From NCBI RefSeq assembly GCF_001258055.1, contig NZ_CVRM01000004.1, positions 1-64,000 of the forward strand: a DNA stretch of 64,000 nt. Direction: 5' to 3'. The notes beneath the pieces were generated by a model that ran no database searches, had not been told where the DNA came from, and saw only the letters and a program-made list of their open reading frames with translations. The position numbers and the translations under genes are program-made. Positions 43,827 through 52,628 of the stretch are shown piece after piece (the first letter of the stretch is position 1; each line of letters opens with the position of its first letter). The stretch comes from Phaeobacter italicus. GTDB taxonomy: Bacteria; Pseudomonadota; Alphaproteobacteria; Rhodobacterales; Rhodobacteraceae.

Positions 43827-44987
43827 TCAATAAGACCGCGGCAGACCCATGACCTTTTCGCCGATAAAGCTCAGGCACAGTTCGCGATTCACCGGTGCTG
43901 TGCGCAAAAGGCGGACCAGCGGGTACATTTCGTAAAGCCCCGTATCTTCGGTAAAGCCCGATCCGCCATGCGCCTGAAGCGCCGCGTCGACCGCTTCGAT
44001 CCCGGCCTCGGCGGCGGCATATTTGGCCATGTTCGACGACGCACCGGCGGGCAGCTTGTTGTCAAACTCCCATGCCGCGCGCCGGGTCATCAGACTGGCC
44101 ATTTCGACTGCCGCATGCGCCTTGGCCATCGGGTGCTGCACGCCCTGGTGCGCACCGATGGGTTGGCCGAACACATTGCGTTCGGAGGCATAGGCCACGC
44201 CCTTGTTCAGGGCGAACCGGCCGATGCCGCAGCACAGTGCGGCCAGGATGATGCGTTCGGGGTTGAGGCTGTCGAACAGAATCGAGAATCCTTCGTCAAC
44301 TTCGCCGACCACATCCTCGGGGCCGAGATCCACCTCGTCGAAGAACAGTGTCCACTGCTCCTCGGGCAGGGGGATCGAGATCTTCACCCGCTGCTTGTCG
44401 ACGCCTTTTTTCTTCAGATCGACGGCGAACAGGGTAAAGCCGTCGGTCTTGCGGCTGACCTCGGTATGCGGTTTGGTCCGCGCCACCACGAGGCAGTAGT
44501 CGGCCACTTCGGCCCCGGTGATGAAGGTCTTTTCGCCCGACAGGCTGAACCGGTTGCCTCGACGCTTGGCAAGCGTAGTGGCCTTCATCGTGTTCGACCC
44601 GGCCCCCGGTTCGGTGATCGCGAAACAGAACTGGATATCACCGCGGCAGGCGGCCGGCAGTAGCTCTTTCTTGTGGAATTCGCTCCCGTGGCTGGCGATA
44701 TGGGCCAGCGACATGGTCGGCCCGACCACCATCATCAAAAGCGGAATGCCGTGATTGGCGGTGCCTTCCATGAACAGGGCCATTTCGGTCATGCCAAGGC
44801 CCGCGCCGCCATATTCCTCGGGCACCATGATGCCGAGGAAGCCGTCATCGGCGATCTGGTGGAACATTTCGTGCGGAAACTCGTGCTTGCGCGCGTGTCT
44901 CAGCCAGTAATCGTTGTCGAACTTCTGCGCCAGCTGGCCGCCATACTCGTAAATCTGGCGTTGTTCGTCGTTCAAAGTGAAATCCAT
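43827..44987 (-). CDS. Acyl-CoA dehydrogenase family protein (GLPRSY-type)
   Basis: 386-aa ACAD of the subfamily also found at 6111 and 34948. Motifs: FAITEPGAGSNTMKATT, LSGEKTFITGAEVADY, GQPIGAHQGVQHPMA and C-terminus GLPRSY. The C-terminal canonical Glu is missing (LRTAPVNREL) and the candidate base is the Glu of SLNPERIILAALCCG. It lies 26 bp upstream of the PaaK-like ligase gene and 9 bp after the crotonase gene. It could make the alpha,beta-unsaturated ester that the carboxylase uses. Confidence 0.9.
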   Translation of the reverse strand: MDFTLNDEQRQIYEYGGQLAQKFDNDYWLRHARKHEFPHEMFHQIADDGFLGIMVPEEYGGAGLGMTEMALFMEGTANHGIPLLMMVVGPTMSLAHIASHGSEFHKKELLPAACRGDIQFCFAITEPGAGSNTMKATTLAKRRGNRFSLSGEKTFITGAEVADYCLVVARTKPHTEVSRKTDGFTLFAVDLKKKGVDKQRVKISIPLPEEQWTLFFDEVDLGPEDVVGEVDEGFSILFDSLNPERIILAALCCGIGRFALNKGVAYASERNVFGQPIGAHQGVQHPMAKAHAAVEMASLMTRRAAWEFDNKLPAGASSNMAKYAAAEAGIEAVDAALQAHGGSGFTEDTGLYEMYPLVRLLRTAPVNRELCLSFIGEKVMGLPRSY

Positions 44988-44996
44988 GTTCTGTCC

Positions 44997-45776
44997 TCAG
45001 GCCTTGAATCTGGGGGCGCGCCGGTTCTCGAATGCGTCGAGGCCCTCGGCCACGTCATCGCTGGGCAGTGCACGCACGGCGGCATCGCGCTCAAGCCGCA
45101 TCTGTTGGTCGATACCAAGGTCCGCGCCTTCACGCGCCAACCGCTTCATCTCGGCGATGCCGGGACGTGAACGGGTGGCGATCTTCTGGCAGTATTCCAG
45201 CGAGATCTTGTGCAGATCCGCATCCGGCACGACGTAGTTGACCAGGCCGGCCTCTTTGGCCTCGTCCGACTTGAGCCAGCGGGCCGAGAACATCAGGTCG
45301 AGCGCCCGGCGCTGCCCCATCAACCGTGTTAGCCGCTGCGAGCCACCCCAACCGGGAATCAGCCCGAATTGCGCGTGCTGATCGCCAAACTGGGCGCTTT
45401 CGGCCGCGAAACATACATCGCATGCCAGCATCAGTTCGATCCCGCCGGCCAGACACAACCCCTGCACTGCCACCACGACAGGGAGGGAGGAGGTTTCGAG
45501 CGCACGCAGGTTGTTCATGCCAAAGGCGATGAAATGGTCCAGCGCGGCGGGATCGTTCAATTTACCCTTCACTTCCACCAGATCGGCGCCGGTGCAAAAG
45601 TGCTTGCCCTGCGCCCGGATGAGGATCGCCCGGATATCCGGGTTCGCCTCGAATTCCGCACGCGCGACAGAAATACGCTCATGCACCTCAAGTGACAGGC
45701 AATTGAATTTCTCGGGGCGGGCCAGTTCGATGATGCCGGTGTTGCCCTCGGAAGTGACGAGGATGGGGTCGCTCAT
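44997..45776 (-). CDS. Enoyl-CoA hydratase/isomerase family protein
   Basis: 259-aa crotonase-fold protein. First catalytic Glu present (CLAGGIELMLACDVCF), but the second site is FGDQHAQFGLIPGWGGSQRL with His where hydratases have Glu. FCTGADLVEVKG forms the other oxyanion-hole strand. Activity as a hydratase is uncertain; 3-methylglutaconyl-CoA hydratase-like, isomerase or lyase functions are all open. Start overlaps the stop of the AliB-like gene by 4 bp. Confidence 0.85.
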   Translation of the reverse strand: MSDPILVTSEGNTGIIELARPEKFNCLSLEVHERISVARAEFEANPDIRAILIRAQGKHFCTGADLVEVKGKLNDPAALDHFIAFGMNNLRALETSSLPVVVAVQGLCLAGGIELMLACDVCFAAESAQFGDQHAQFGLIPGWGGSQRLTRLMGQRRALDLMFSARWLKSDEAKEAGLVNYVVPDADLHKISLEYCQKIATRSRPGIAEMKRLAREGADLGIDQQMRLERDAAVRALPSDDVAEGLDAFENRRAPRFKA

Positions 45777-46954
45777 TTCGCGGCTCCCTTCGCCTTCTTG
45801 TCATACTGCAGCGCCATGCGACCGACCTTTTCGCGGGCGATCACCAGCTTCTGGATCTGCGCGGTGCCGTCACCGATCTGCAGGCCGAGCACATCGTTGT
45901 AGCGCTGGTGGTGGGGCAGGTCGGTGGTGTAGCCGTAATGTCCGTGCAGGATCAGGCACTGGTGAAGGATCTCGCAGGCGGTTTTGGGCAGGTACCACTT
46001 GCACATGGCGGCCTGAGAGGTGTGCGGCAGGCCACGGTCGCGCAGGTCCAGCGTGTAATAGCAAAGCTGGCGCATCATGGTCAGTTGGGTCTCGGCCTCG
46101 GCCAGGGGAAAGCTGACACCCTGATACTGCACGATCGGGGCTCCGAATGCCTCGCGCTCCTGAACGTAGGCCCAGGTTTCATCCACCGACGCTTGCGCGG
46201 CCCCCAGGCACTCCAGCCCGATCAGTGCGCGGGAATAGTCGAAGCCCGCCATGATCGTGCCAAAGGCACGGTCCTGTTCCGCCATCATATTTTCGGCCGG
46301 AACGAAAACATCGTCAAAGAACACCGACCCGCGCCCGACAGGCTTGGTGCCGATGTCGTCAAAATGGGTGCGCTTGATGCCTTCCTGGTTCAGATCGACG
46401 AAAAAGGCGCTGACCCCGCGTGAGCCGCCGTTAGGATCGCCGGTACGGGCAAAGACGACCGCCGCATCCGCCTGACTGGCAAAACTCATGGATGTCTTTT
46501 CACCGTTCAGCCGCCAGCCGTTGCCGGATTTCTCAGCTCTCAGAATCAGGTTCGCCGCATCCGAACCGCCGCGCGGCTCTGTCAGGCCCAGGCCAATGAC
46601 CGCATCACCCGAAACAACCTTGGGCACCCATTCCGACGCGATGTCCTTGGAGGCATGTTTGGCAACCATTCCGCCCATGAGAGAGCCCAGAAGCTGCACG
46701 TAACTTGCGTTGAAATCGGCATAGGCGATCTCTTCGACGATCAGCCCTGACGTGACAGAGCTTTCGCCGAGTCCCCCGAATTCCTCGGGCAGATCGGCCC
46801 CGATCAGCCCCAGTGCGCCCATCTCCTTGATCAGAGCACGGTCGAATGTATGGCCGCTGGCGCGTTCTTGATATGTGGGCGCAAGCCTTTCAGTTGCGAA
46901 GCGCTTTGCGGTCTCGCGAAACGCCTTCTGATCGTCTGTAGGCTGGAATTGCAT
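45773..46954 (-). CDS. Cyclohexanecarboxyl-CoA dehydrogenase-like ACAD (AliB-like)
   Basis: 393-aa ACAD that resembles AliB-type alicyclic acyl-CoA dehydrogenases. It has ADFNASYVQLLGSL, LGLTEPRGGSDAANL, LNGEKTSMSFASQADAAVVFARTG, FDYSRALIGLECLGAAQAS, AAMCKWYLPKTACEILHQC and IGDGTAQIQKLVIARE. The canonical YEGT is GDGT, and the Glu of the isovaleryl position is not in the usual ER context. Alicyclic dehydrogenases are known to use a different acidic base. ATG at 46954 follows GGGGAGGAG; a longer frame to 47002 runs into operator F. First gene of the minus-strand operon. The AliB assignment is from remembered family motifs. Confidence 0.8.
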   Translation of the reverse strand: MQFQPTDDQKAFRETAKRFATERLAPTYQERASGHTFDRALIKEMGALGLIGADLPEEFGGLGESSVTSGLIVEEIAYADFNASYVQLLGSLMGGMVAKHASKDIASEWVPKVVSGDAVIGLGLTEPRGGSDAANLILRAEKSGNGWRLNGEKTSMSFASQADAAVVFARTGDPNGGSRGVSAFFVDLNQEGIKRTHFDDIGTKPVGRGSVFFDDVFVPAENMMAEQDRAFGTIMAGFDYSRALIGLECLGAAQASVDETWAYVQEREAFGAPIVQYQGVSFPLAEAETQLTMMRQLCYYTLDLRDRGLPHTSQAAMCKWYLPKTACEILHQCLILHGHYGYTTDLPHHQRYNDVLGLQIGDGTAQIQKLVIAREKVGRMALQYDKKAKGAAK

Positions 46955-46994
46955 CGGTGCTCCTCCCCATGAGCGAAAATCTTCTTTCCAAAAA

Positions 46995-47010
46995 TCTAAC
47001 AAATGTTAGA
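46995..47010. promoter_or_regulatory. Operator F in a divergent promoter region
   Basis: TCTAACAAATGTTAGA matches all defined consensus positions. It lies 41 nt from the AliB-like start at 46954 (minus) and 38 nt from the GTG at 47048 (plus), so it can control both the 11-gene operon and the dienoyl-CoA-reductase-like operon. Confidence 0.82.
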
Positions 47011-47047
47011 ATGTAGATCAAGTGCAGTTTTGAGGAGGAGAACCAAA

Positions 47048-49081
47048 GTGAAAAATAGACCAGATGGAAGCTTTGAAACCATGCTCTCGCCCATCCGCGC
47101 AGGCCAGCATACATTGCGAAATCGTGTCATCATGGGGTCGATGCACACGCGGTTGGAAACCGAGCCTGACGGCATAGCCAAACAGATCGCGTTTTACGCC
47201 GAGCGTGCGCGGGGGGAGGCGGCGATTCTGATCACCGGCGGGTTTTCGCCCAATGCCGAGGGCATATTCGATCCAGAAGGTCCGCGAATCGATGATCCGG
47301 AAGAAGCGCTTAGCCTGCGCCCGATCTGCGAGGCGGTGCAGGCCGAAGGCAGCCTGATCTGCGCGCAACTCCTCCACGCCGGGCGCTATGCCAAGATCGA
47401 AGGGTGTGTGGCCCCGTCACCGATCCGCGCCCCGATCAACCGTTTCATCCCGCGTGAAATGACCGACGCCGACATTCTCCGTACCATCGAGGATTTTGCC
47501 GTGGCGGCCGCCAATGCGCAGGCCGCAGGCTTTGATGGCGTCGAGATCATGGGGTCCGAGGGATACCTGATCAACGAATTCACCGTCACCCATACCAACA
47601 AGCGCCAAGACGACTGGGGCGGCAGCGCCGCGAACCGCCACCGATTCCCGGTCGAGATCGTGCGCGCGGTGCGCGAACGTTGCGGCCCCGAGTTTCTGGT
47701 CATCTACCGGATTTCGGCGGCCGATCTGGTCGAGGGCGGCGCGCCCGCCGATGAAATTGCCGCACTGGCCCGCAAGATCGAGGCCGCAGGTGCGGATATT
47801 CTGAACACCGGCATCGGCTGGCACGAGGCCCGTGTGCCGACGATCGCCTATCCGGTGCCGCGCGGTGCCTGGCGCAAGGCGGCAGCCAACGTGAAAGCGG
47901 CCGTGTCGATCCCGGTGGTCGCCTCGAACCGGATCAACACACCCCAGCTTGCCGAAGACATACTTGCCTCTGGCGATGCGGACATGATCTCGATGGCGCG
48001 CCCGTTTCTGGCCGATCCGCATTTCGTGAAAAAGGCGCGAGAGGGCCGCGCGGACGAGATCAACACCTGCATCGCCTGCAACCAGGCCTGTCTGGATTTC
48101 ATCTTTTCGGACCGGCCGGTCGGATGTCTGGTCAATCCAAGGGCCGGGCGTGAAACCGAATTCCAGGATACGCCAACCGACGCGCCAAAGAAAGTGGCCG
48201 TCGTCGGCGGTGGTGCCGCGGGCATGGCCACAGCCGCCGAGGCGGCGCGGCTGGGCCATGCTGTCACGCTGTTCGAGGCGCAGGACAAGCTGGGCGGTCA
48301 GCTGAATCTGGCCCGCGCCGCACCCGGCAAGGACGAATTCGACGAAACCCTTCGGTATTATGCCGGTCAGATGCAGAAACACGGGGTCACGCAGCGTCTG
48401 GGACAACGGGCAGAGGCGAGCGATCTTGAAGGCTTCGACCATGTGGTCATCGCTACCGGGGTCACGCCGCGGGTTCCCGACCTGCCGGGTATCGACCATC
48501 CCAGCGTCGCGACCTATGCCGAAATTCTGTCCGGCGACCGTGTGGCGGGCGACCGTGTCGTCGTGATGGGGGCAGGGGGCATCGGTCATGATGTGGCCGA
48601 GTTCTTGGTGACCGAACCCGCCGAGACTGCCAACTCCGACGTCTTTTGCGAAACCTGGGCTGTGGACCCCGAATTTGTCTCCTCGGGTGCCCTGAGTGGC
48701 GACCCTCTGGCCCCGGAACCATCGCGCCGCAAAGTCGTCATGCTTCAGCGCAAGACATCGAAACCCGGTGCAGGTCTGGGCGTCTCGACAGGGTGGATTC
48801 TGCGGAATGCGCTGCGCAAACACGGGGTCGAGGCCATGGGCGGCGTGACCTATGAATATATCGACGACGCGGGGCTGCACATCGTTGTGGATGGAAAGCC
48901 AAAGGTCATCGCGGCCGATACAATCGTGTTGTGCACCGGTCAGGAGCCGGAACGGGCCCTGGCAGAAGAGCTTGCCGCGCGCGGCGTCCCGGTTACAATG
49001 ATCGGCGGGGCAAAGGAGGCCGCCGAACTGGATGCGCTGCGCGCCATTGATGAAGGCGTGCGCCTGGCGCAGGGTCTCTGA
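47048..49081 (+). CDS. NADH:flavin oxidoreductase / 2,4-dienoyl-CoA reductase-like Fe-S flavoprotein
   Basis: 677-aa three-domain enzyme like FadH and BaiCD/BaiH: an N-terminal FMN TIM barrel (to about 360), a [4Fe-4S] cluster motif CIACNQACLDFIF..GCLVNP (C-x2-C-x3-C-x11-C), and a C-terminal FAD/NAD(P) Rossmann part (VAVVGGGAAGMATAAEAARLG and VVVMGAGGIGHDVAEF). It would reduce an enoyl/dienoyl-CoA or an enone. The GTG at 47048 is chosen for the GAGGAGGAG site 7 nt upstream. Followed 27 bp later by the acyl-CoA ligase interrupted by IS5. Confidence 0.9.
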   Translation: MKNRPDGSFETMLSPIRAGQHTLRNRVIMGSMHTRLETEPDGIAKQIAFYAERARGEAAILITGGFSPNAEGIFDPEGPRIDDPEEALSLRPICEAVQAEGSLICAQLLHAGRYAKIEGCVAPSPIRAPINRFIPREMTDADILRTIEDFAVAAANAQAAGFDGVEIMGSEGYLINEFTVTHTNKRQDDWGGSAANRHRFPVEIVRAVRERCGPEFLVIYRISAADLVEGGAPADEIAALARKIEAAGADILNTGIGWHEARVPTIAYPVPRGAWRKAAANVKAAVSIPVVASNRINTPQLAEDILASGDADMISMARPFLADPHFVKKAREGRADEINTCIACNQACLDFIFSDRPVGCLVNPRAGRETEFQDTPTDAPKKVAVVGGGAAGMATAAEAARLGHAVTLFEAQDKLGGQLNLARAAPGKDEFDETLRYYAGQMQKHGVTQRLGQRAEASDLEGFDHVVIATGVTPRVPDLPGIDHPSVATYAEILSGDRVAGDRVVVMGAGGIGHDVAEFLVTEPAETANSDVFCETWAVDPEFVSSGALSGDPLAPEPSRRKVVMLQRKTSKPGAGLGVSTGWILRNALRKHGVEAMGGVTYEYIDDAGLHIVVDGKPKVIAADTIVLCTGQEPERALAEELAARGVPVTMIGGAKEAAELDALRAIDEGVRLAQGL

Positions 49082-49108
49082 ACCGAAGCCCGCGCAAGGG
49101 GGGATACC

Positions 49109-49224
49109 ATGCTGACCGAAGTTTCGCGTGCAGGACGCGCCGACCTTTATTCGATCTTTCGAACCCGCGCACAGGATTGCGCGGGGGATCTGGCCATCGA
49201 GGACGGCAGCAAGAGACTGAGCTA
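49109..49224 (+). pseudogene. 5' fragment of an acyl-CoA synthetase gene interrupted by an IS5-family element
   Basis: The frame from the ATG at 49109 encodes MLTEVSRAGRADLYSIF, then RTRAQDCAGDLAIEDGSKRL, ending CTG AGC TAG at the IS border. After the IS the same codons CTG AGC TA(T) resume and continue GCC GAA TTG in the ligase frame. Without the IS and one copy of the 9-bp duplication, the two parts give one uninterrupted ligase of about 506 aa. Confidence 0.85.
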
Positions 49225-50717
49225 GTTCACCCTGAACAAGTCCCAACGCATTGATTTTGTTTTATGAAGCGGCGTTTTCAGTATTCTGGAACTGCAGGAT
49301 TTGGTAGGTTTCGGGCGAGAAGCCTGCAATTTCGGATCAACGTATGAAGCCCAAATCCCGCGCCCCTGAACAGGACGACCTGTTGCGCCCACGCCTGACG
49401 GACATGATCGACATGCGCCACGAGCTGGTGAAGCTGGCCGCCCTGATCGACTGGGAGTTCTTCGAGGATGAGTGGGCGGGGTTCTTCACGTCGCACACCG
49501 GCCGCCCGGCGACGTCGCCGCGACTGGTGGCGGGGTTGCTCTATTTGCAGCATGCCTACCGGCTCTCGGACGAGGCGGTGGTGGCGCGGTGGGTGGAGAA
49601 CCCCTATTACCAGCACTTCTGTGGCGAGACGTTCTTCCAGCATTGCTTCCCGCTCGATCCTTCGTCGCTGACGCGGTGGCGCAAGCGGATCGGGGAAGAG
49701 GGCGTCGAATGGCTTCTGACCAAGACGATCGAGGCGGGCCGTGAAGCTGGAGTGATCTCCGAGCGGAGTGTCGAGGCGGTGATCGTGGACACGACGGTGA
49801 TGGAGAAGGCGATCGCGCATCCCACGGACGCGCGGCTCTGCGAGAAGGCGCGCCGGCGCCTGGTGGCGCTCGCGCAGGAGGCAGGCCTGTCCCTGCGCCA
49901 GAGCTACGCGCGGCTTGCGCCGCGGCTGTCGGGCCAGGTCGGGCGCTACGCGCATGCGCGCCAGTTCAAGCGGATGCGCAAGGCCCTGCGGCGGCTGAAG
50001 GGCTATACCGGGCGCGTCCTGCGCGACATCCAGCGCCAGTTGGGCCGTGTGGCCGACGCCGGTTTGCGGGAGCGGATCGAGGCGGAGATTGCCTTGTCGG
50101 GCCGGCTCTTGCGGCAGAAGCCGAAGGACAAGGGCAAGCTCTACGCACTGCACGAGCCCGAGGTGGACTGCATCTCCAAGGGCAAGGCGCGGGTCCGTTA
50201 CGAGTTCGGCACTAAGGTGTCGGTGGCAACCACGCACCGGGAGGGCTTCGTCGTCGGCATGCGGTCGATGCCCGGCAACCCCTATGACGGGCACACCCTT
50301 CGCGAGGCGCTGGAGCAGGTGGAGATCCTGACCGAGACCCGGCCCAGGAGGGCCTTCGTCGACCGCGGCTACCGCGGCCACGGTGTGCAGACGACCGAGG
50401 CGTTCATCTCGGGCCAGCGCCGCGGGATGACGCCGGCGCTCCGGCGCGACCTGCGCCGGCGCAGCGCAATCGAACCTGTGATCGGGCACATGAAGACCGA
50501 CGGCCGCCTTGCCCGCTGCGCTCTCAAGGGCACGCTCGGAGACGCGCTCCACGCTGTGCTCTGCGGCTGCGGGCACAACATCCGCATGATCCTGGCCCAT
50601 CTGAGGGCTCTCGTGGCCGAAATCCTCGCCGCTCTCATCGCCGCGATCGGTGCGATCATCGCTCTACCGCGGCCGAAATGCGGCATCAGAGCCGCAGCTG
50701 CGTGATGTTCAGGGGCG
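49225..50717 (+). mobile_element. IS5-family insertion sequence within the ligase gene
   Basis: About 1493 bp, bounded by the direct repeat ACTGAGCTA (49216-49224 and 50718-50726), the target duplication. The ends are imperfect inverted repeats sharing CCCTGAACA. It carries one transposase gene. The perfect duplication and intact transposase suggest a recent insertion. Exact ends may differ by 1-2 bp. Confidence 0.88.
49344..50705 (+). CDS. IS5-family transposase (DDE)
   Basis: 453-aa transposase. The N-terminal DUF772-type domain contains LAALIDWEFFEDEW, VAGLLYLQHAYRLSDEAVV and RWVENPYYQHFCGETFFQH. The catalytic domain shows VIVDTTVMEKAI (first Asp), RRAFVDRGYRGHGV (second Asp) and RRRSAIEPVIGHMKTDGRL (Glu). 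Frame is intact. The C-terminus is Ala-rich, ending close to the right inverted repeat. Confidence 0.93.
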   Translation: MKPKSRAPEQDDLLRPRLTDMIDMRHELVKLAALIDWEFFEDEWAGFFTSHTGRPATSPRLVAGLLYLQHAYRLSDEAVVARWVENPYYQHFCGETFFQHCFPLDPSSLTRWRKRIGEEGVEWLLTKTIEAGREAGVISERSVEAVIVDTTVMEKAIAHPTDARLCEKARRRLVALAQEAGLSLRQSYARLAPRLSGQVGRYAHARQFKRMRKALRRLKGYTGRVLRDIQRQLGRVADAGLRERIEAEIALSGRLLRQKPKDKGKLYALHEPEVDCISKGKARVRYEFGTKVSVATTHREGFVVGMRSMPGNPYDGHTLREALEQVEILTETRPRRAFVDRGYRGHGVQTTEAFISGQRRGMTPALRRDLRRRSAIEPVIGHMKTDGRLARCALKGTLGDALHAVLCGCGHNIRMILAHLRALVAEILAALIAAIGAIIALPRPKCGIRAAAA

Positions 50718-52131
50718 ACTGAGCTATGCCGAATTGCTGGGGAGGGTCGATCGTCTGGCTGCCGTGTTTCTGGCCAGGGGCGTGGCGCCCGGCGACCGGA
50801 TCGCGATTCTGTCGCATAAACGCTCGGAGTACCTGGAGGTCGAACTGGCAGCGGCAGGAATTGGCGCGATTGTCGCTTGCCTGAACTGGCGGCTTGCCCC
50901 CGATCAACTGTGGCACTGCATCGATCTGGTCGAGCCGGTGCTCGCGATCGTCGAACCGGACTTTTCAGAAATGTATCACGCCGTCGCGTCGACACCCTGT
51001 CTGACCATCGGGCCAGACCTGGAAACGGCCATTGCCGGGGCCGAGCAAGACCCGCGCATCGGGACCATGGTCGACGATCCAGAGGCTGGTCTGACGATCT
51101 TGTATACCTCGGGGACTACGGGCCTGCCCAAAGGGGCGCTCATCAGCCACCGCGCGCATATCGCCCGATCCATGGTTTTTGCGGCGCAGCTGGCGCTGGA
51201 TCCCGGCGACGGGTTCATCGCTTGGGCACCTATGTTCCACATGGCGTCCACCGATCATGCGCTGGCGACGGTCCTGCGGGGCGGAACCGTGGTGATGGTA
51301 GACGGTTTGCAGCCTGCGGTCATCAACGAGGCGTTGTCGCGCCACCGGATCGGCTGGTTCGTGATGATGCCCGGTGCGCTGGACGCCTTTATCGCAGAAC
51401 GACGCGCCAACCCTTTGCCGCTGAAGGGAATCAAGGTTTGCGGCGCAATGGCCGATCTGGTGCCGCCGCATCAGATCGCGGAACTGACGGCCCTTCTGGA
51501 CACGCCCTATCTGAATTCCTTCGGCGCAACTGAAACCGGCCTGCCGCCGGGGACCGCCGATCTGATTGCGCCGGGTGTGACCCCGGACCGGCTTTCCAAG
51601 CGCATAAGCGCATTTTGCGAGGTTCGGCTGGTCGATCCCGACGACCGCGAAGTGCCGGATGGAACGCCGGGCGAAATGGCTGTGCGGGGCCCGACATTGT
51701 TTTCAGGCTACTGGAACGCCGACGACGCCAACGCCCGCGACTTTCGCAACGGCTTTTTCCACATGGGCGATCTGTTCCGGCGCAATGCGGACGGCACCAT
51801 CGACTTTGTGGACCGGGCGAAATACTTGATCAAGACTGGCGGCGAGAACGTCTATCCTGCGGAAATCGAGCGTGTGCTTCTTTCCCATCCCGATGTGGTC
51901 GATGCCGCCGTGATCCGGGCCTTCGACGCGAGATGGGGGGAAAGCCCGGTGGCCTTTGTCGCCTGTGGCGATGACGGGCCGGATGCCGAGGCGCTGATGA
52001 ATTTGTGCCGCGAAAACCTCGCTGGCTACAAACGGCCGCGCGAGTTTCTTTTCATCGCGTTCGAGGATTTTCCCAGATCGACCAGCGGCAAGATCCAGCG
52101 CCATATGCTCGAAGCCCGGCTCGCGGATTAA
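50718..52131 (+). pseudogene. 3' fragment of an acyl-CoA synthetase (AMP-binding), possibly still translated from the IS end
   Basis: Holds nearly all of the ligase: P-loop TILYTSGTTGLPKGALIS, SFGATETGLPPGT, MAVRGPTLFSGYWN, YLIKTGGENVYPAEIERVLL and the catalytic-Lys region SGKIQRHMLEARL. Only about the first 38 residues were separated by the IS. An ATG at 50650 within the IS is in frame and would give a 493-aa chimeric protein with about 24 IS-derived residues, so residual activity is possible. It belongs to the operon behind operator F. Confidence 0.85.
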
Positions 52132-52151
52132 TTTGCGCCCCGGCCCGATCG

Positions 52152-52607
52152 TCACCCCGCCACGCCCGTTCGCCCCACCAGCGCCATGAGCGTTCCGGTC
52201 ATCGTTGCGACGAGCTTTTCATCCTGGCCCTTCACGGCATAGGCACGCGCCTCGCATATGGTCAGCGTCCTGCCTGGTTTCACCACGTCAGCGACGAAGC
52301 GAAACCGTTCGCCGTCCGCCGGGTTGAGTAGGTTGATCTTGAATTCGGCCGTCAACACTGCCGCGTCCGCTGGCATCAGCGAAAAGGCCGCGTATCCGCA
52401 GGCGCTGTCCAGCGCTGTCGACACGATTCCGGCATGCAAAAACCCATGTTGCTGGGTCAGAGCATCCTCATGTGCCATCTCCAGAACAATGCGGCCGGGC
52501 GATAGCTCGGCAATGCTGATCCCCAGCGTGTGCATCACCTTCTGGCGATTGAAACTGTTGCGCACGCGTGCGTCATAGTCGGGGTTTTTCGGTTTGAATT
52601 GCGTCAT
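52152..52607 (-). CDS. PaaI-family hot-dog thioesterase
   Basis: 151-aa hot-dog thioesterase. The family motif QQHGFLHAGIVSTALDSACGYAA contains the HGG-like loop (here LHAG) and the acidic residue of the helix. It would hydrolyse stalled acyl-CoA esters and recycle CoA. It converges with the ligase, the two stops being about 20 bp apart. No operator is seen in front of it; it is the last gene of the 52.1-57.0 kb minus-strand series. Confidence 0.85.
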   Translation of the reverse strand: MTQFKPKNPDYDARVRNSFNRQKVMHTLGISIAELSPGRIVLEMAHEDALTQQHGFLHAGIVSTALDSACGYAAFSLMPADAAVLTAEFKINLLNPADGERFRFVADVVKPGRTLTICEARAYAVKGQDEKLVATMTGTLMALVGRTGVAG

Positions 52608-52628
52608 GGCGGGTCTTCCTCTTCGATT

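Noticed and set aside
34097-46954. Simple naming of the operon as the leucine (liu) pathway
   Set aside because: Carboxylase and HMG-CoA-lyase-like genes fit, but the PaaK-like ligase, AliB-like ACAD, citryl-CoA-lyase-like and Meh-like genes are not part of that pathway, and the lyase loop is altered.
47417-49246. 609-codon minus-strand open frame
   Set aside because: Antisense to the Fe-S flavoprotein, whose cluster and nucleotide-binding motifs are unmistakable.
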